Positions 17,636 to 26,318 of a DNA stretch of 64,000 nt are shown here, piece after piece. This DNA is from an uncultured Lachnospiraceae bacterium (lineage in GTDB: Bacteria; Bacillota; Clostridia; Lachnospirales; Lachnospiraceae): positions 1 through 64,000 of the forward strand of contig CAJULG010000004.1 in assembly GCA_910587045.1 (NCBI GenBank), read 5' to 3'. How positions within the stretch are numbered: the stretch's first letter is position 1; every line of letters begins with the position of its first letter. The translations under genes and the position numbers were made by a program. The notes under the pieces were generated by a model that saw only the letters and a list, made by a program, of their open reading frames with translations, was not told where the DNA came from and did not search any database.

Positions 17636-18490
17636 ATGGCAGGAGTATTATATTTATGTGCAACTCCGATCGGTAATCTGGAGGATATGACATGGCGGGC
17701 AGTAAGGGTCTTACAGGAGGTAGATCTGATCGCTGCTGAGGATACCAGGAACAGTATTAAATTATTGAATCATTTTAATATTAAAACGCCGATGACCAGC
17801 TATCATGAGCATAATAAATATGAAAAGGCGGAGATATTGGTGAGAAAGCTGTCGGAGGGACAGAATATTGCCCTGATTACAGATGCCGGAACACCGGGGA
17901 TTTCTGACCCGGGCGAAGAACTGGTACGTCAATGTCATGGGGCAGGGATTCCGGTTACCTCTCTGCCGGGGGCATGTGCCTGTGTGAATGCGTTGATCCT
18001 TAGCGGACTGTCTACCAGACGGTTTTGCTTTGAAGCATTTTTGCCGGCAGATAAAAAGGAACGTCTGAGGGTTCTGGAAGAGCTGAAGACCGAAACCAGA
18101 ACCATAGTCTTATATGAGGCCCCCCATCGCCTGCTGCGAACCCTGCAGGAGCTGTTCGAGCATCTGGGAGAACGAAAGATTACTATCTGCCGGGAATTGA
18201 CGAAACGACATGAGACGGTTTTTCAGACAAGTTTAACAGAGGCAGTAGCATATTATACAGCGCAGGAGCCCAAAGGGGAATGCGTGATCGTAATGGAAGG
18301 GGTAAGTATAGAAACGCTGGAGGCAGAGAGCCGGAAGCAATGGGAACAGATGAAGCTGTCGGAGCATGTGGAATTCTATATGGATCAGGGTATGGATAAG
18401 AAAGCTGCCATGAAGCAGACAGCAGCAGACAGAGGGATTACCAGACGAGATGTGTACCAGGCGCTGATCGATGCAGAGAGAAACCATTGA
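17636..18490 (+). CDS. rsmI: 16S rRNA 2'-O-ribose C1402 methyltransferase
   Basis: A 284-residue member of the tetrapyrrole-methylase fold. Conserved segments are LYLCATPIGNLEDMT at the N-terminus, AEDTRNSIKLLNHF near 37, ITDAGTPGISDPGEELV near 82, and SLPGACACVNAL near 112. It methylates the ribose of C1402 in the decoding centre. AGGCGG precedes the ATG at 17636; the TTG at 17630 is less likely. It is the last gene of the cluster. Confidence 0.93.
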   Translation: MAGVLYLCATPIGNLEDMTWRAVRVLQEVDLIAAEDTRNSIKLLNHFNIKTPMTSYHEHNKYEKAEILVRKLSEGQNIALITDAGTPGISDPGEELVRQCHGAGIPVTSLPGACACVNALILSGLSTRRFCFEAFLPADKKERLRVLEELKTETRTIVLYEAPHRLLRTLQELFEHLGERKITICRELTKRHETVFQTSLTEAVAYYTAQEPKGECVIVMEGVSIETLEAESRKQWEQMKLSEHVEFYMDQGMDKKAAMKQTAADRGITRRDVYQALIDAERNH

Positions 18491-18858
18491 GCTGATCGTG
18501 AGAATCAACTGCTGCCAGGAAAAAGCAAACGCCGGTTTCAGTATGATTGATAATTATTATAAGGTTCAGGCACGCTTTGATAAAGCACTTGATGTAAGAA
18601 TCGGTAAGATGGTTGGAGAGGGAGTCGACTTTATTTTAATGTATTAGAGGGGCAGGCGTCTGCAGATTTACAATTCAATATGTTCTGCCAGATATTCCAT
18701 AACCTGAAAACTGGGATCCAGCGGTGAATGGGTATGCTTCCAGTAATCTGTTGGAGCTTGCCAGCCGATGGGAGGATGAAGCTGAAATAACAAAGGAGGA
18801 ATTTGTCCGGAGAACTGGAGTACCTATGATATATGTGGATGCGTCGGTTGTGGTTTGA
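18487..18858 (+). pseudogene. Decayed gene of unknown family
   Basis: Three consecutive frames each read as ordinary protein but need two frameshifts to join: ELIVRINCCQEKANAGFSMIDNYYK... to about 18628, then FNVLEGQASADLQFNMFCQIFH to about 18722, then NGYASSNLLELASRWEDEAE ... to a stop at 18858. Joined, they would give about 120 residues. I do not recognise the family. The remaining 18859-18960 is AT-rich with no feature. Confidence 0.45.
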
Positions 18859-18960
18859 TAGCGATAATATGTTTACGGATCATATAATAATATTTTAAAT
18901 TGATTAAAATGGGGATTTTAAATGTGCCAATATTGAGGGATAATAAGCCAGAAAGCTATA

Positions 18961-19314
18961 TTAATAGAATTCTGCAGTATGTATCGTTTTATTATTTTTG
19001 TGCCGATCAAGAATGCCATGTACCCGCTCGACTTCATCAAGAATCATTTCATCCATAGACTTTAATTCAGATATTGATTTTAATGTCTGAACTTTGAATG
19101 TACTGATGTCAGTTTTCATATTCTGCATTTCAGTATTCATGTCCCGGATGTCAGTTTTCATATTCTGCATTTCAGTATTCATGTCCCGGATGTCAGTTTT
19201 CATATTCTGCATTTCGGTATTCATGTTCCGGATGTCAGTTTTCATATCCCGTATTTCGTCTTTCATGCCATGCATTTCTGATAAGATCAGGTTGAGTTTT
19301 TCACTATCTGTCAT
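18961..19314 (-). CDS. Coiled-coil repeat protein
   Basis: A 117-residue hydrophilic protein, probably cytosolic. Its centre (about residues 15-75) is an almost uninterrupted coiled coil built from a 14-residue unit, NMKTDIRDMNTEMQ, repeated about three times and preceded by a diverged copy. The C-terminal part (SELKSMDEMILDEVERVH) is also helical. AAAGGAGG lies just before the ATG at 19314; the ATG at 19332 would include that site in the gene. Homologous short coiled-coil proteins are common in Clostridia without a known role. Copy number of the unit could vary between strains. Confidence 0.65.
   Translation of the reverse strand: MTDSEKLNLILSEMHGMKDEIRDMKTDIRNMNTEMQNMKTDIRDMNTEMQNMKTDIRDMNTEMQNMKTDISTFKVQTLKSISELKSMDEMILDEVERVHGILDRHKNNKTIHTAEFY
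19105..19245. repeat. 42-bp tandem repeat inside the coiled-coil gene
   Basis: The start GATGTCAG recurs at 19105, 19147, 19189 and 19231, a period of exactly 42 bp. The copies are nearly identical, with a few substitutions in the third. The unit length is a multiple of three, so expansion or contraction keeps the frame. Confidence 0.9.
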
Positions 19315-19615
19315 ATACTTTCCTCCTTTCATATTTATTTGAATGCTAAGTCGGTTTATTACCGGCTGTTAAAATCATATCATATATAAATTAGTTATTC
19401 AAGTACTAAACCTTCTTTTTGTAAATTATTTTATTTCTTTATTATAAAACAATGAATATTTAAAGTATAAAAAAGACACGAAACAATTATTAAAAAGATA
19501 AAATAATCAATTCTCGTTGGCAGTTCATAATATATCCGTCGAAAAGTAACGTTTAAATTTTAACATATTTTTTATTGAAAACGGATACATTTAAAAAAAC
19601 ATCCTGGGGCTCCCT
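19315..19615. other. AT-rich intergenic gap before spmA
   Basis: About 300 bp of low-complexity AT-rich sequence between divergently read genes. It should contain both promoters, but I see no convincing -35/-10 pair. A lone AACGTTTAAA occurs near 19549. spmA itself starts at 19616 with only a weak GGGG as ribosome site. Confidence 0.4.
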
Positions 19616-20251
19616 ATGCTAAATTATATCTGGGCATTTATGATCATTATCGGTATCATTGTAGCAGCATTTACCGGACAGATGGAAACAGTCTCCTCTG
19701 GTATTCTGGACTCGGCAAAGGAAGCGATCAGCCTTTGCATCGTTATGCTGGGGGTTGTTGGTATGTGGACAGGAGTTATGAAGATTGCGGAGGAAACGGG
19801 ATTGGTACGACAGTTAACAAGACTGTTAATGCCAATTCTCCGCCTGCTGTTTCCACGGATCGCAGGCGAGGAAGCAGTCATGGGTTACATTGCATCGAAT
19901 ATGATCGCAAATCTGTTAGGTCTTGGCTGGGCATCAACGCCTACGGGCCTGAAAGCTATGAAAGCATTAAATGAAATTCATAAAGAGCGATGTAAGGAGA
20001 CGGGGGAAGACCCCGATGCGGCCAGCGATGAAATGTGTCTGTTTATGGTGATCAATATTTCTTCGCTACAGTTAATTCCGATTAACATGATCGCTTATCG
20101 GAGTCAATACGGTTCGGTTCATCCCGGGCTGATCATCCTGCCCGGACTGATTGCCACTGCAGTTTCGACCCTTGCGGGAATTATATATGGCGTGTATAAA
20201 TGCAGGCGCAATGCAAAGAAAAAATACAGATCGGGGAAGGAGCGGACATGA
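19616..20251 (+). CDS. spmA: Spore maturation protein A
   Basis: A 211-residue membrane protein with nucleoside-recognition-type helices: an N-terminal helix WAFMIIIGIIVAAF, then LCIVMLGVVGMWTGVMKIAEETGL near 40-63, and the conserved NMIANLLGLGWASTPTGLKAM near 94-114. SpmA and SpmB are needed for full spore core dehydration in B. subtilis. The stop codon overlaps the start of spmB (ATGA). This supports an endospore-forming ancestry. Confidence 0.92.
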   Translation: MLNYIWAFMIIIGIIVAAFTGQMETVSSGILDSAKEAISLCIVMLGVVGMWTGVMKIAEETGLVRQLTRLLMPILRLLFPRIAGEEAVMGYIASNMIANLLGLGWASTPTGLKAMKALNEIHKERCKETGEDPDAASDEMCLFMVINISSLQLIPINMIAYRSQYGSVHPGLIILPGLIATAVSTLAGIIYGVYKCRRNAKKKYRSGKERT

Positions 20252-20778
20252 AACTGATTTCCATGCTCTCAAGCTTTATGATTCCCCTGATTCTGTTCTA
20301 TATCATTGGTTATGGGGTCATGAACCGGGAAAAGGTCTATGATATTTTTATTGATGGTGCAAAGGAAGGCTTTCGGATCGTAATCGGGATTGCACCCACG
20401 CTTGTGGGTCTGATGGTTGCAGTAGGAGTAATACGGGCGTCCGGTGCTTTGGATATACTGGCAGGACTGCTGGTTCCGGTAGGAAAGCTGCTACAGGTGC
20501 CGGTACAGGTACTGCCGGTCATTCTGGTACGGTTATTTTCCACCTCTGCAGCGAATGGCCTGGTCTTTGACTTGTTTAAAGAATATGGAACAGATTCTGC
20601 CATTGGATTAACGGCATCCATTATCATGAGCTGTACAGAAAGTATTTTCTATATTATGTCTGTGTATTTTTTATCTGTAAAGGTAAAAAAAACCAGATGG
20701 ACACTGGCAGGCGGCATGATCGCAACGCTGGCAGGCGTAGTGGCAAGTGTGTTGATCGCAAACCGAATGCTTTCCTGA
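20248..20778 (+). CDS. spmB: Spore maturation protein B
   Basis: A 176-residue membrane protein, partner of SpmA. It has the family's DGAKEGFRIVIGIAPTLVGLMVAVGVIRASGAL region near 35-67 (a hydrophobic gate-like motif) and the conserved RLFSTSAANGLVFDLF and MSCTESIFYIM stretches. The start at 20248 follows GGGGAAGGAG and overlaps the spmA stop by 4 bases, so the two are translationally coupled. Confidence 0.92.
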   Translation: MKLISMLSSFMIPLILFYIIGYGVMNREKVYDIFIDGAKEGFRIVIGIAPTLVGLMVAVGVIRASGALDILAGLLVPVGKLLQVPVQVLPVILVRLFSTSAANGLVFDLFKEYGTDSAIGLTASIIMSCTESIFYIMSVYFLSVKVKKTRWTLAGGMIATLAGVVASVLIANRMLS

Positions 20779-20849
20779 AAAAGAGTATTGCATTCATGAT
20801 TCATGTGCGGGTATAATAAAAACAGATAAAACTACGGGGGTACAGGAAT

Positions 20850-21011
20850 ATGGATAATAATTTCTTTTCTGAGGATGATCTGGCCGGTTTATTTGAAGAA
20901 ATTGATGAGCAGGCAATGGATGCAGAGATTGAACAGATGGCAGACAAGGAAACGGACGCTTCCTATCTGCGGTTTCAGGAAATTATCAAGAAACACAGGG
21001 AAGAGCAATAA
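20850..21011 (+). CDS. Small acidic protein of unknown function
   Basis: A 53-residue reading frame with AGGA before its ATG, starting MDNNFFSEDDLAGLFEEID and ending in basic KKHREEQ. It is rich in Asp and Glu, has no membrane segment and no known motif. It lies 71 bases after spmB and just before a strong terminator, which supports it being a real short gene. Function unknown. Confidence 0.55.
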   Translation: MDNNFFSEDDLAGLFEEIDEQAMDAEIEQMADKETDASYLRFQEIIKKHREEQ

Positions 21012-21022
21012 GGGTAGAAATG

Positions 21023-21062
21023 AAAAAGCCTTTTGCAGATCATTGCAGGAAGGCTTTTTTGC
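21023..21062 (+). terminator. Terminator after the small acidic gene
   Basis: AAAAAGCCTT at 21023-21032 pairs with AAGGCTTTTT at 21050-21059, with an inner TGCA/TGCA pair and a T run. Confidence 0.85.
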
Positions 21063-21079
21063 TGTGAAAGGAATGACAT

Positions 21080-21844
21080 ATGATTTATCAGTTAAAGAAT
21101 CCGGAACATGCAGCAGGACTGTTTTGCGGCTGGAATGAAGCACTCATCTGGTCCTGTCTGCAGCAGGTGATGGGCAGAGTGTATGTGGATCATACAGAAC
21201 ACCCCCGTTCAGCAATGGCAATCCTGGGGGATTTTTGCTTTTTTGCGGGGGAACCGGATGCGGAACTGGTAGCATATAGGCCGAAGGATTGTCAGCAGGA
21301 TTTCAGGATCCTGATAGCAAGGAATGCCCAATGGCATCCGCTTATAGAGGCCTGCTATGGAGAGCGGGCCAGGCGCGTTCTCCGTTATGCAATAAAGAAA
21401 GAAGCAGATGTGTTTCAGCCTGAGAAGCTTCAGACATTTCGACGTTTGCTTCCGGATCAATACACGATCCGTATGATCGATGAGGAACTCTATCATCTGT
21501 GCCGGAAGAGTGACTGGAGTCTGGACTTAGTTTCTCAATATGCGGATTATGTCATGTATCAGAAGCTTGGAATAGGTGTCGGTATTCTTTGCGGTGGCGA
21601 ATTGGTGGCAGGCGCTTCTTCTTATGCCACATATCATGGAGGTATTGAGATTGAAATTGACACGAAGAAGGCATATCGGAGACAGGGACTGGCAACTGTC
21701 TGTGGGGCAGAATTGATCCTGGAGTGTCTGAAGCGGGGACTGTATCCAAGCTGGGATGCACAAAATCTATGGTCGGTGGCTCTGGCCGGGAAGCTGGGGT
21801 ATCATTTTGATCATGAGTATCCGGCGTTTGAGATATGGGGATGA
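21080..21844 (+). CDS. GNAT-family N-acetyltransferase
   Basis: A 254-residue cytosolic protein. The C-terminal half has the GNAT acetyl-CoA site: GIEIEIDTKKAYRRQGLAT near 192-210, with the R-R-Q-G-L-A signature, followed by WDAQNLWSVALAGKLGYHF. The N-terminal half matches the GNAT_acetyltran (ZmaR-like) arrangement rather than a bare GNAT domain. Substrate unknown; some relatives detoxify antibiotics, but nothing here shows that. AAAGGAATGACAT precedes the ATG. Confidence 0.8.
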   Translation: MIYQLKNPEHAAGLFCGWNEALIWSCLQQVMGRVYVDHTEHPRSAMAILGDFCFFAGEPDAELVAYRPKDCQQDFRILIARNAQWHPLIEACYGERARRVLRYAIKKEADVFQPEKLQTFRRLLPDQYTIRMIDEELYHLCRKSDWSLDLVSQYADYVMYQKLGIGVGILCGGELVAGASSYATYHGGIEIEIDTKKAYRRQGLATVCGAELILECLKRGLYPSWDAQNLWSVALAGKLGYHFDHEYPAFEIWG

Positions 21845-21912
21845 AAGGAACAACACAGTATGAAACACAAAGGGGAAGAGAGGAGATAGCAGTGATACTC
21901 TGTATTGTAGTG

Positions 21913-21952
21913 GCTCCATGCAAGGTCTGATTTGAACAAGCCTGTATGGAGC
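21913..21952 (+). terminator. Hairpin downstream of the acetyltransferase gene
   Basis: GCTCCAT at 21913-21919 pairs with ATGGAGC at 21946-21952, with further pairing inside (AGG with CCT). It has no clear T run, so terminator or leader element of the next gene are both possible. Confidence 0.45.
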
Positions 21953-22025
21953 GTTAGGAATTCAAATAGACTTTGCATATATCGTTTCATAATTGTAAAT
22001 AAAAATGAAAAGGAGCAAAGTCAAA

Positions 22026-23321
22026 ATGAATAAATGGAATATATTGGTGAAAGAGCTTCACAGCTTTTTCATACTATGGATCACACAGTCACTTTCTGCG
22101 CTGGGAAGCGCCATGACGAATTTTGCATTGATCATATGGTCCTATCAGGAGCAGGGATCTGCGTTATCAACTGCGTTGCTATCGGTATGTTCGTATGCAC
22201 CATATGTGATCATGAGTATCTTTGCAGGAGCATTAAGTGACCGGTGGAATAAAAAGATTGTTATGCTGGTGAGTGACAGCATGGCAGCATTCTGTACGGT
22301 GATCGTTCTGCTGCTGTTGTCGACGGAGCGTCTGCAGATATGGCATCTGTATGTATTAAATGGAGTAAATGGCCTGATGAATACGATTCAGCAGCCGGCA
22401 GCAGATGTGACGATCACATTGCTGACACCGTCGAAGCATTTTCAAAGGGTGAGCGGACTGCGTTCGTTCTCCAATTCGCTGGTTACCATACTGACGCCGG
22501 TTCTGGCAACGACGGTATTGTCCTTTTGGGGGTTACAGGCTGTGATCTGGTTTGATCTGGCATCCTTTGCCGTAGCATTTATTGCCCTGAGCTGTTTTGT
22601 CAGGATTCCGGAGCTGCCACGGAAAAAGGAAGAGGAAGAAAGCATTTTACAGGCGGCATCCGGCGGACTGTGTTACTTAAAGGAAAACAGAGGAATTTTA
22701 GATCTGATTCTGTTTCTTGCAGCGATCAACCTGATCGCTTCCATATATGATGCTGCACTTCCGGCTATGGTTTTATCAAGGGCGGACAGTACGGCATTAG
22801 GAGCGGTTAATCTGGTCATTGGAATTGCGACATTGATCGGAAGCCTGCTTGCATCTGCAGCACCGGAGCCTAAAAGCAGAGTTCGTATTATCTGTAATAC
22901 ACTTTTGATCAGCATGAGTACAGAGAATTTCGTGCTTGCACTGACGAATTCCGTCCCCCTCTGGTGTATCGAAGGGTTTCTGGGATGGATCGGTATTCCA
23001 CTCATGAGTGCCAACATGGATGTGCTGTTTCGGAAGCGGATTCCGGTCGCCATGCAGGGACGGGTGTACTCTGCCAGGAATACATTACAGTTCTTTACGA
23101 TACCGGTAGGCTATCTGTTGGGTGGTGCATTGGTTGACAAGGTATTTGAGCCGCTTATGGGACGTCAGAATGCAGAAAGTGTCTTAATTTCGTTATTCGG
23201 AAGCGGAAAAGGAAGCGGAGCTCAGGTATTGTTCTTTCTGATCGGTATCGCAGGTGTGCTGGTCTGTCTTTTCTTTCGGAGAGATACACATATCTGGGCA
23301 TTGGAGGACAGAAAGGAGTAA
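22026..23321 (+). CDS. MFS transporter (MefA-like efflux family)
   Basis: A 431-residue transporter with about twelve membrane helices. The opening FILWITQSLSALGSAMTNFAL and the loop GALSDRWNKKIVMLVSD (MFS motif A variant) are typical of the macrolide-efflux/enterobactin-exporter branch. The mid-protein ISVDLASFAVAFI-like region and central loop RIPELPRKKEEEE separate the two six-helix halves. AAAGGAG precedes the ATG at 22026; an ATG at 22005 lies upstream of that site and is not preferred. Substrate unknown; drug efflux is possible but unproven. Confidence 0.82.
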   Translation: MNKWNILVKELHSFFILWITQSLSALGSAMTNFALIIWSYQEQGSALSTALLSVCSYAPYVIMSIFAGALSDRWNKKIVMLVSDSMAAFCTVIVLLLLSTERLQIWHLYVLNGVNGLMNTIQQPAADVTITLLTPSKHFQRVSGLRSFSNSLVTILTPVLATTVLSFWGLQAVIWFDLASFAVAFIALSCFVRIPELPRKKEEEESILQAASGGLCYLKENRGILDLILFLAAINLIASIYDAALPAMVLSRADSTALGAVNLVIGIATLIGSLLASAAPEPKSRVRIICNTLLISMSTENFVLALTNSVPLWCIEGFLGWIGIPLMSANMDVLFRKRIPVAMQGRVYSARNTLQFFTIPVGYLLGGALVDKVFEPLMGRQNAESVLISLFGSGKGSGAQVLFFLIGIAGVLVCLFFRRDTHIWALEDRKE

Positions 23322-23372
23322 GCCGGATATCAGACGGGTATTGTAACAGGAGGAAATAATAAGCGATAAGGC

Positions 23373-23405
23373 AACAGGCAGTCGGTATATCCGGCTGCCT
23401 GTTTG
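23373..23405 (+). terminator. Terminator of the MFS gene
   Basis: AACAGGCAGTCGG pairs with CCGGCTGCCTGTT across a TATAT loop, followed by TTTG. Confidence 0.8.
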
Positions 23406-23447
23406 TGAGATGGAAATAATCTATATAAAGTAAAGTTGTTGTTAGAC

Positions 23448-23490
23448 GAAACGCATAACGACCTGCGCGCATTTGATTGTTATACGTTTC
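23448..23490. repeat. Inverted repeat in the MFS-pckA gap
   Basis: GAAACGCATAAC at 23448-23459 and GTTATACGTTTC at 23479-23490 are complementary at 11 of 12 positions with 19 bp between them. The 380-bp gap holds no gene; the only other features are the two terminators. A hairpin or an operator are possible. Confidence 0.45.
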
Positions 23491-23639
23491 TTTTATGTGT
23501 GAGCAGTATCCTACTCGCTCAGAAGTATTCGCTAAGAAAGTTTATTTCTTTTGCTCATGATTCAAGTATAGCGATAAAATGTGTACAAGGTGTGTATAGA
23601 TTATAAAGAATTTCTTATGAAAACATTACGGAAAAATAT

Positions 23640-23674
23640 GGAAAGGCTGTCGGTAATTATCCGACAGCCTTTCC
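23640..23674. terminator. Terminator of pckA (bidirectional)
   Basis: GGAAAGGCTGTCGG at 23640-23653 is the exact reverse complement of CCGACAGCCTTTCC at 23661-23674. On the minus strand it is followed by ATATTTTTCC, 28 bases after the pckA stop. Confidence 0.85.
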
Positions 23675-23701
23675 GTACATATCATATCTTATCTGGTGAT
23701 C

Positions 23702-25390
23702 CTACAGTGCATCTACCAGCTTCTTTAATGCAGCAAGTGCCTCATCCGGCAGCTTGTCGTATCCACCCTTCTTGGTAGAGAAGTCTTCGACTGCCTGCAC
23801 ACGGTTCTGCATAGCGTTCTTTAACTGTGCCTTGTAATCTGCATCATTTAAGTCAGGAGTAAAGCCTTCCCAATCCATGATCTCGATATCAGCGAACGGA
23901 CCCCACTGGGTGAAGCTTGCCTTACCTTCAACGATAGTCTCTAAGATGCCCAGAGTATCCTTCGGCTGAACCTTCTTACCCATGAAGTCGCCGGTATTGA
24001 TGATGTAGCAGTCTACATTCTTTTCCTCAACCAGCTTCTTGAACTTCACATAGTCATTGACCAGCGGATAGGTACGGAACGGGTTTGCATAAGGTACGAT
24101 ACGAAGTGCATTCAGGTCGGTACCTGCAGCAACACGCTCAGCGGTAGAGGTCTTGGTTGCAAGAGTCGCACCCATAACAGATGCCAGAGCAGCGCCCTTT
24201 AACTTTACTACCGGCGGAATGGTAGGATCCTTCATGATCCAGAAGATCGCATTTACAGGAGCATCAATCTTGTCAACACGGTTCGGTGACCAGAGCTTAG
24301 ACTTGATCGCACGTCCGTTACCATTCCGGATATCCTCGGTTACCAACTGAATCTTGCCATCCTCATCCATGGTGGCAGAGCAGTTCTGGCAGGATAATAA
24401 ATACTGATTGTCCGGGCAGCCGGTCGGGTAATCTGCAGTCTTATCAAAGTAGGTCGGCTCCAATGCAATGGAAGCACAGGTATCGGTATTGATGATAAAT
24501 GCATCATCGTGTAATACCTTGATCTCATACTTGCCGCCATGCTTTGCATGGGTAAGCGTGGACTTGCCGGATCCGGATAATCCGTAAACGGATGCAACAT
24601 ACTTGCTTCCATCCGGTAATAAGTATTCCTTCTGTCCACCGTGGCAGGATGCGTAACCGTTGCGGTTTGCGATCGCCCATGCCATCGTTAAGGTACCCTT
24701 CTTATGCTCGCCAAAGTATTTCATACCAAGAATAGCAGCGCAGTTCTCATCTGTATCGAAGTAGCAGAGAGTAAGCGGATCGCTTAAGCAGCTGTAATCA
24801 ACATCCGGGCTTTCAGTCGGTGCCCACTGCGGATCAGAGAAGATATAGATATCAGCCTCTTTTCCGTCGCCGACCGGCTTGGAATTCTTGTACATCTTCA
24901 CATATTCGTCAGACATATACTGGAAGTTCAGCATCCAGTTATACAGCAGGTTCTCCTCGCCTTCCGGGATCAGTAAATGTGCCTTTACCATGAATTCCGG
25001 ATCCAGTCCTACAAAACAGGTTGCATGATATAAGGTCTCCCAGCGGGTCTTATATACAGCATCCATAACTACCTTATCCAGCTTGGCATCATCCACACCA
25101 GGCTCGCCCTTGATACGACGTGCAGCAGCGTAACGGCCGGTAACGGCACCATCGTTAAATAACAATACCTTTGCATCTGCATCTAAACCGAATTCTTCAC
25201 CTCTGTAAACAGGCATATCCGTAACAATGGTTCCCGGCGAATTCTTGGCAAGATTATAAGCTTCTTTTAAGGTGTTTACCTTTACTACGTTGTTTCCGTA
25301 GAAAGCAGCCTCAATAATGGAACGGGTCTTAGAAAAACCGACTTTTCCTTTGCCAATCTCTTCCAGTTTGTAATTTGCTTTTGTTGACAT
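23702..25390 (-). CDS. pckA: Phosphoenolpyruvate carboxykinase (ATP)
   Basis: A 562-residue cytosolic enzyme interconverting oxaloacetate plus ATP with PEP plus CO2. The kinase-1a P-loop YGLSGSGKSTL lies near 268, the metal/Asp motif VLHDDAFIIN near 293, and substrate segments such as ANRNGYASCHGGQKEY and NYNSPNRVD-like SPNRVD are present. In gut anaerobes it often runs towards oxaloacetate. AGGAGGAACAGA stands before the ATG. It is monocistronic, with its own promoter and terminator. Confidence 0.93.
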   Translation of the reverse strand: MSTKANYKLEEIGKGKVGFSKTRSIIEAAFYGNNVVKVNTLKEAYNLAKNSPGTIVTDMPVYRGEEFGLDADAKVLLFNDGAVTGRYAAARRIKGEPGVDDAKLDKVVMDAVYKTRWETLYHATCFVGLDPEFMVKAHLLIPEGEENLLYNWMLNFQYMSDEYVKMYKNSKPVGDGKEADIYIFSDPQWAPTESPDVDYSCLSDPLTLCYFDTDENCAAILGMKYFGEHKKGTLTMAWAIANRNGYASCHGGQKEYLLPDGSKYVASVYGLSGSGKSTLTHAKHGGKYEIKVLHDDAFIINTDTCASIALEPTYFDKTADYPTGCPDNQYLLSCQNCSATMDEDGKIQLVTEDIRNGNGRAIKSKLWSPNRVDKIDAPVNAIFWIMKDPTIPPVVKLKGAALASVMGATLATKTSTAERVAAGTDLNALRIVPYANPFRTYPLVNDYVKFKKLVEEKNVDCYIINTGDFMGKKVQPKDTLGILETIVEGKASFTQWGPFADIEIMDWEGFTPDLNDADYKAQLKNAMQNRVQAVEDFSTKKGGYDKLPDEALAALKKLVDAL

Positions 25391-25518
25391 GTTCTGTTCC
25401 TCCTGATTTTAGTATATTTTTTACTGCTGACAGAGAATCTGTTCCTGTCAGAATCGACTCTGGTCAACAGTGAAACTCTTGAAAATAAAAGAGTGGTTCT
25501 GCTAGTCAACCAAGTTAA

Positions 25519-25547
25519 AGTATATAGTTTTCCGCTCAAAGTGTCAA
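25519..25547 (-). promoter_or_regulatory. pckA promoter and structured leader
   Basis: Read leftward, TTGACA (25542-25547) and TATACT (25519-25524) are 17 bp apart, a near-consensus sigma-A promoter. The transcript would have a leader of about 120 nt containing short hairpins, such as ACTCTT with AAGAGT near 25480 and CTGACAG with CTGTCAG near 25425-25447. The leader may have a regulatory role. Confidence 0.8.
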
Positions 25548-25556
25548 TAGCTGAGT

Positions 25557-26318
25557 TTAATCCGTCTTCAGTCCCCGGCGCTTTAATACCCGTCTTTCTG
25601 CAGTAGAAAAGATGCATTTTTCAATGACGATTCCGACTACGATAATAACGATCATGACCAGCATGACCTGATTGATATCAGCCAGATCCCGTCCGGTGAT
25701 CAATGTCTGTCCCAGACCGACAGAGGTCGTCATGACTTCTCCAGACATTAATGCACGCCAGGCAAAGGACCACCCCTGCTTCAGCCCAGTGATCAGCTCC
25801 GGCAGACTGGCAGGGAGCATGACATGGAAATACAGCTGTCGTTTGTTCGCTCCCATAGTAAGCGCCGCCTTCGTATAGATCGGCTGGATGTTTCGAATGG
25901 CATTATCCACAGAAATCGCAATACTAAAGGCAGCACCCATGACAACTACGAATAAGATCGCTTCCGTAGACAGACCAAACCAGAGAATGGAAAATGGAAC
26001 CCAGCATATACTTGGCAGGGTCTGGATTCCCAGGATCAACGGCTTCAGATTTTTCTGCAGATAGGAAAAATGATTCATCAGCAGACCGATTACGGCTCCG
26101 ATTACGACAGCAATAGCATAGCCGGCAATTCCACGTAGGAGAGAATTACAGGTTGCTTCGATCAGAGTGCCATTCTGGCAGAGGCGAATGAAGGTTTCAC
26201 CTACTCCTATTGGAGAAGGCATCGCATATGGCTTAAACCATGCGAATATATCTACACTGAGCCAGTAGAAGCCCTGCCATGCCAGAACTAACAGAATAAG
26301 AAAGATGATGGTACTCAT
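25557..26318 (-). CDS. ABC transporter permease, nitrate/sulfonate/taurine type
   Basis: A 253-residue inner-membrane permease with about six helices, resembling SsuC/TauC. The cytoplasmic EAA-type loop is AALTMGANKRQLYFHVMLPASLPELITGLK, near 150-180. The start overlaps the ATPase stop by four bases. Together with the two genes upstream on the same strand it forms one importer, transcribed towards pckA. Substrate class is from family resemblance only. Confidence 0.86.
   Translation of the reverse strand: MSTIIFLILLVLAWQGFYWLSVDIFAWFKPYAMPSPIGVGETFIRLCQNGTLIEATCNSLLRGIAGYAIAVVIGAVIGLLMNHFSYLQKNLKPLILGIQTLPSICWVPFSILWFGLSTEAILFVVVMGAAFSIAISVDNAIRNIQPIYTKAALTMGANKRQLYFHVMLPASLPELITGLKQGWSFAWRALMSGEVMTTSVGLGQTLITGRDLADINQVMLVMIVIIVVGIVIEKCIFSTAERRVLKRRGLKTD

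Noticed and set aside
19105..19245. Possible CRISPR array from regular 42-bp repeats
   Set aside because: The units abut with no unique spacers and encode an in-frame coiled coil. No cas genes are nearby.
19549..19562. LytTR half-site (AACGTTTAAA) upstream of spmA
   Set aside because: Only one repeat, with no partner at 21 bp and no aligned -10 box.
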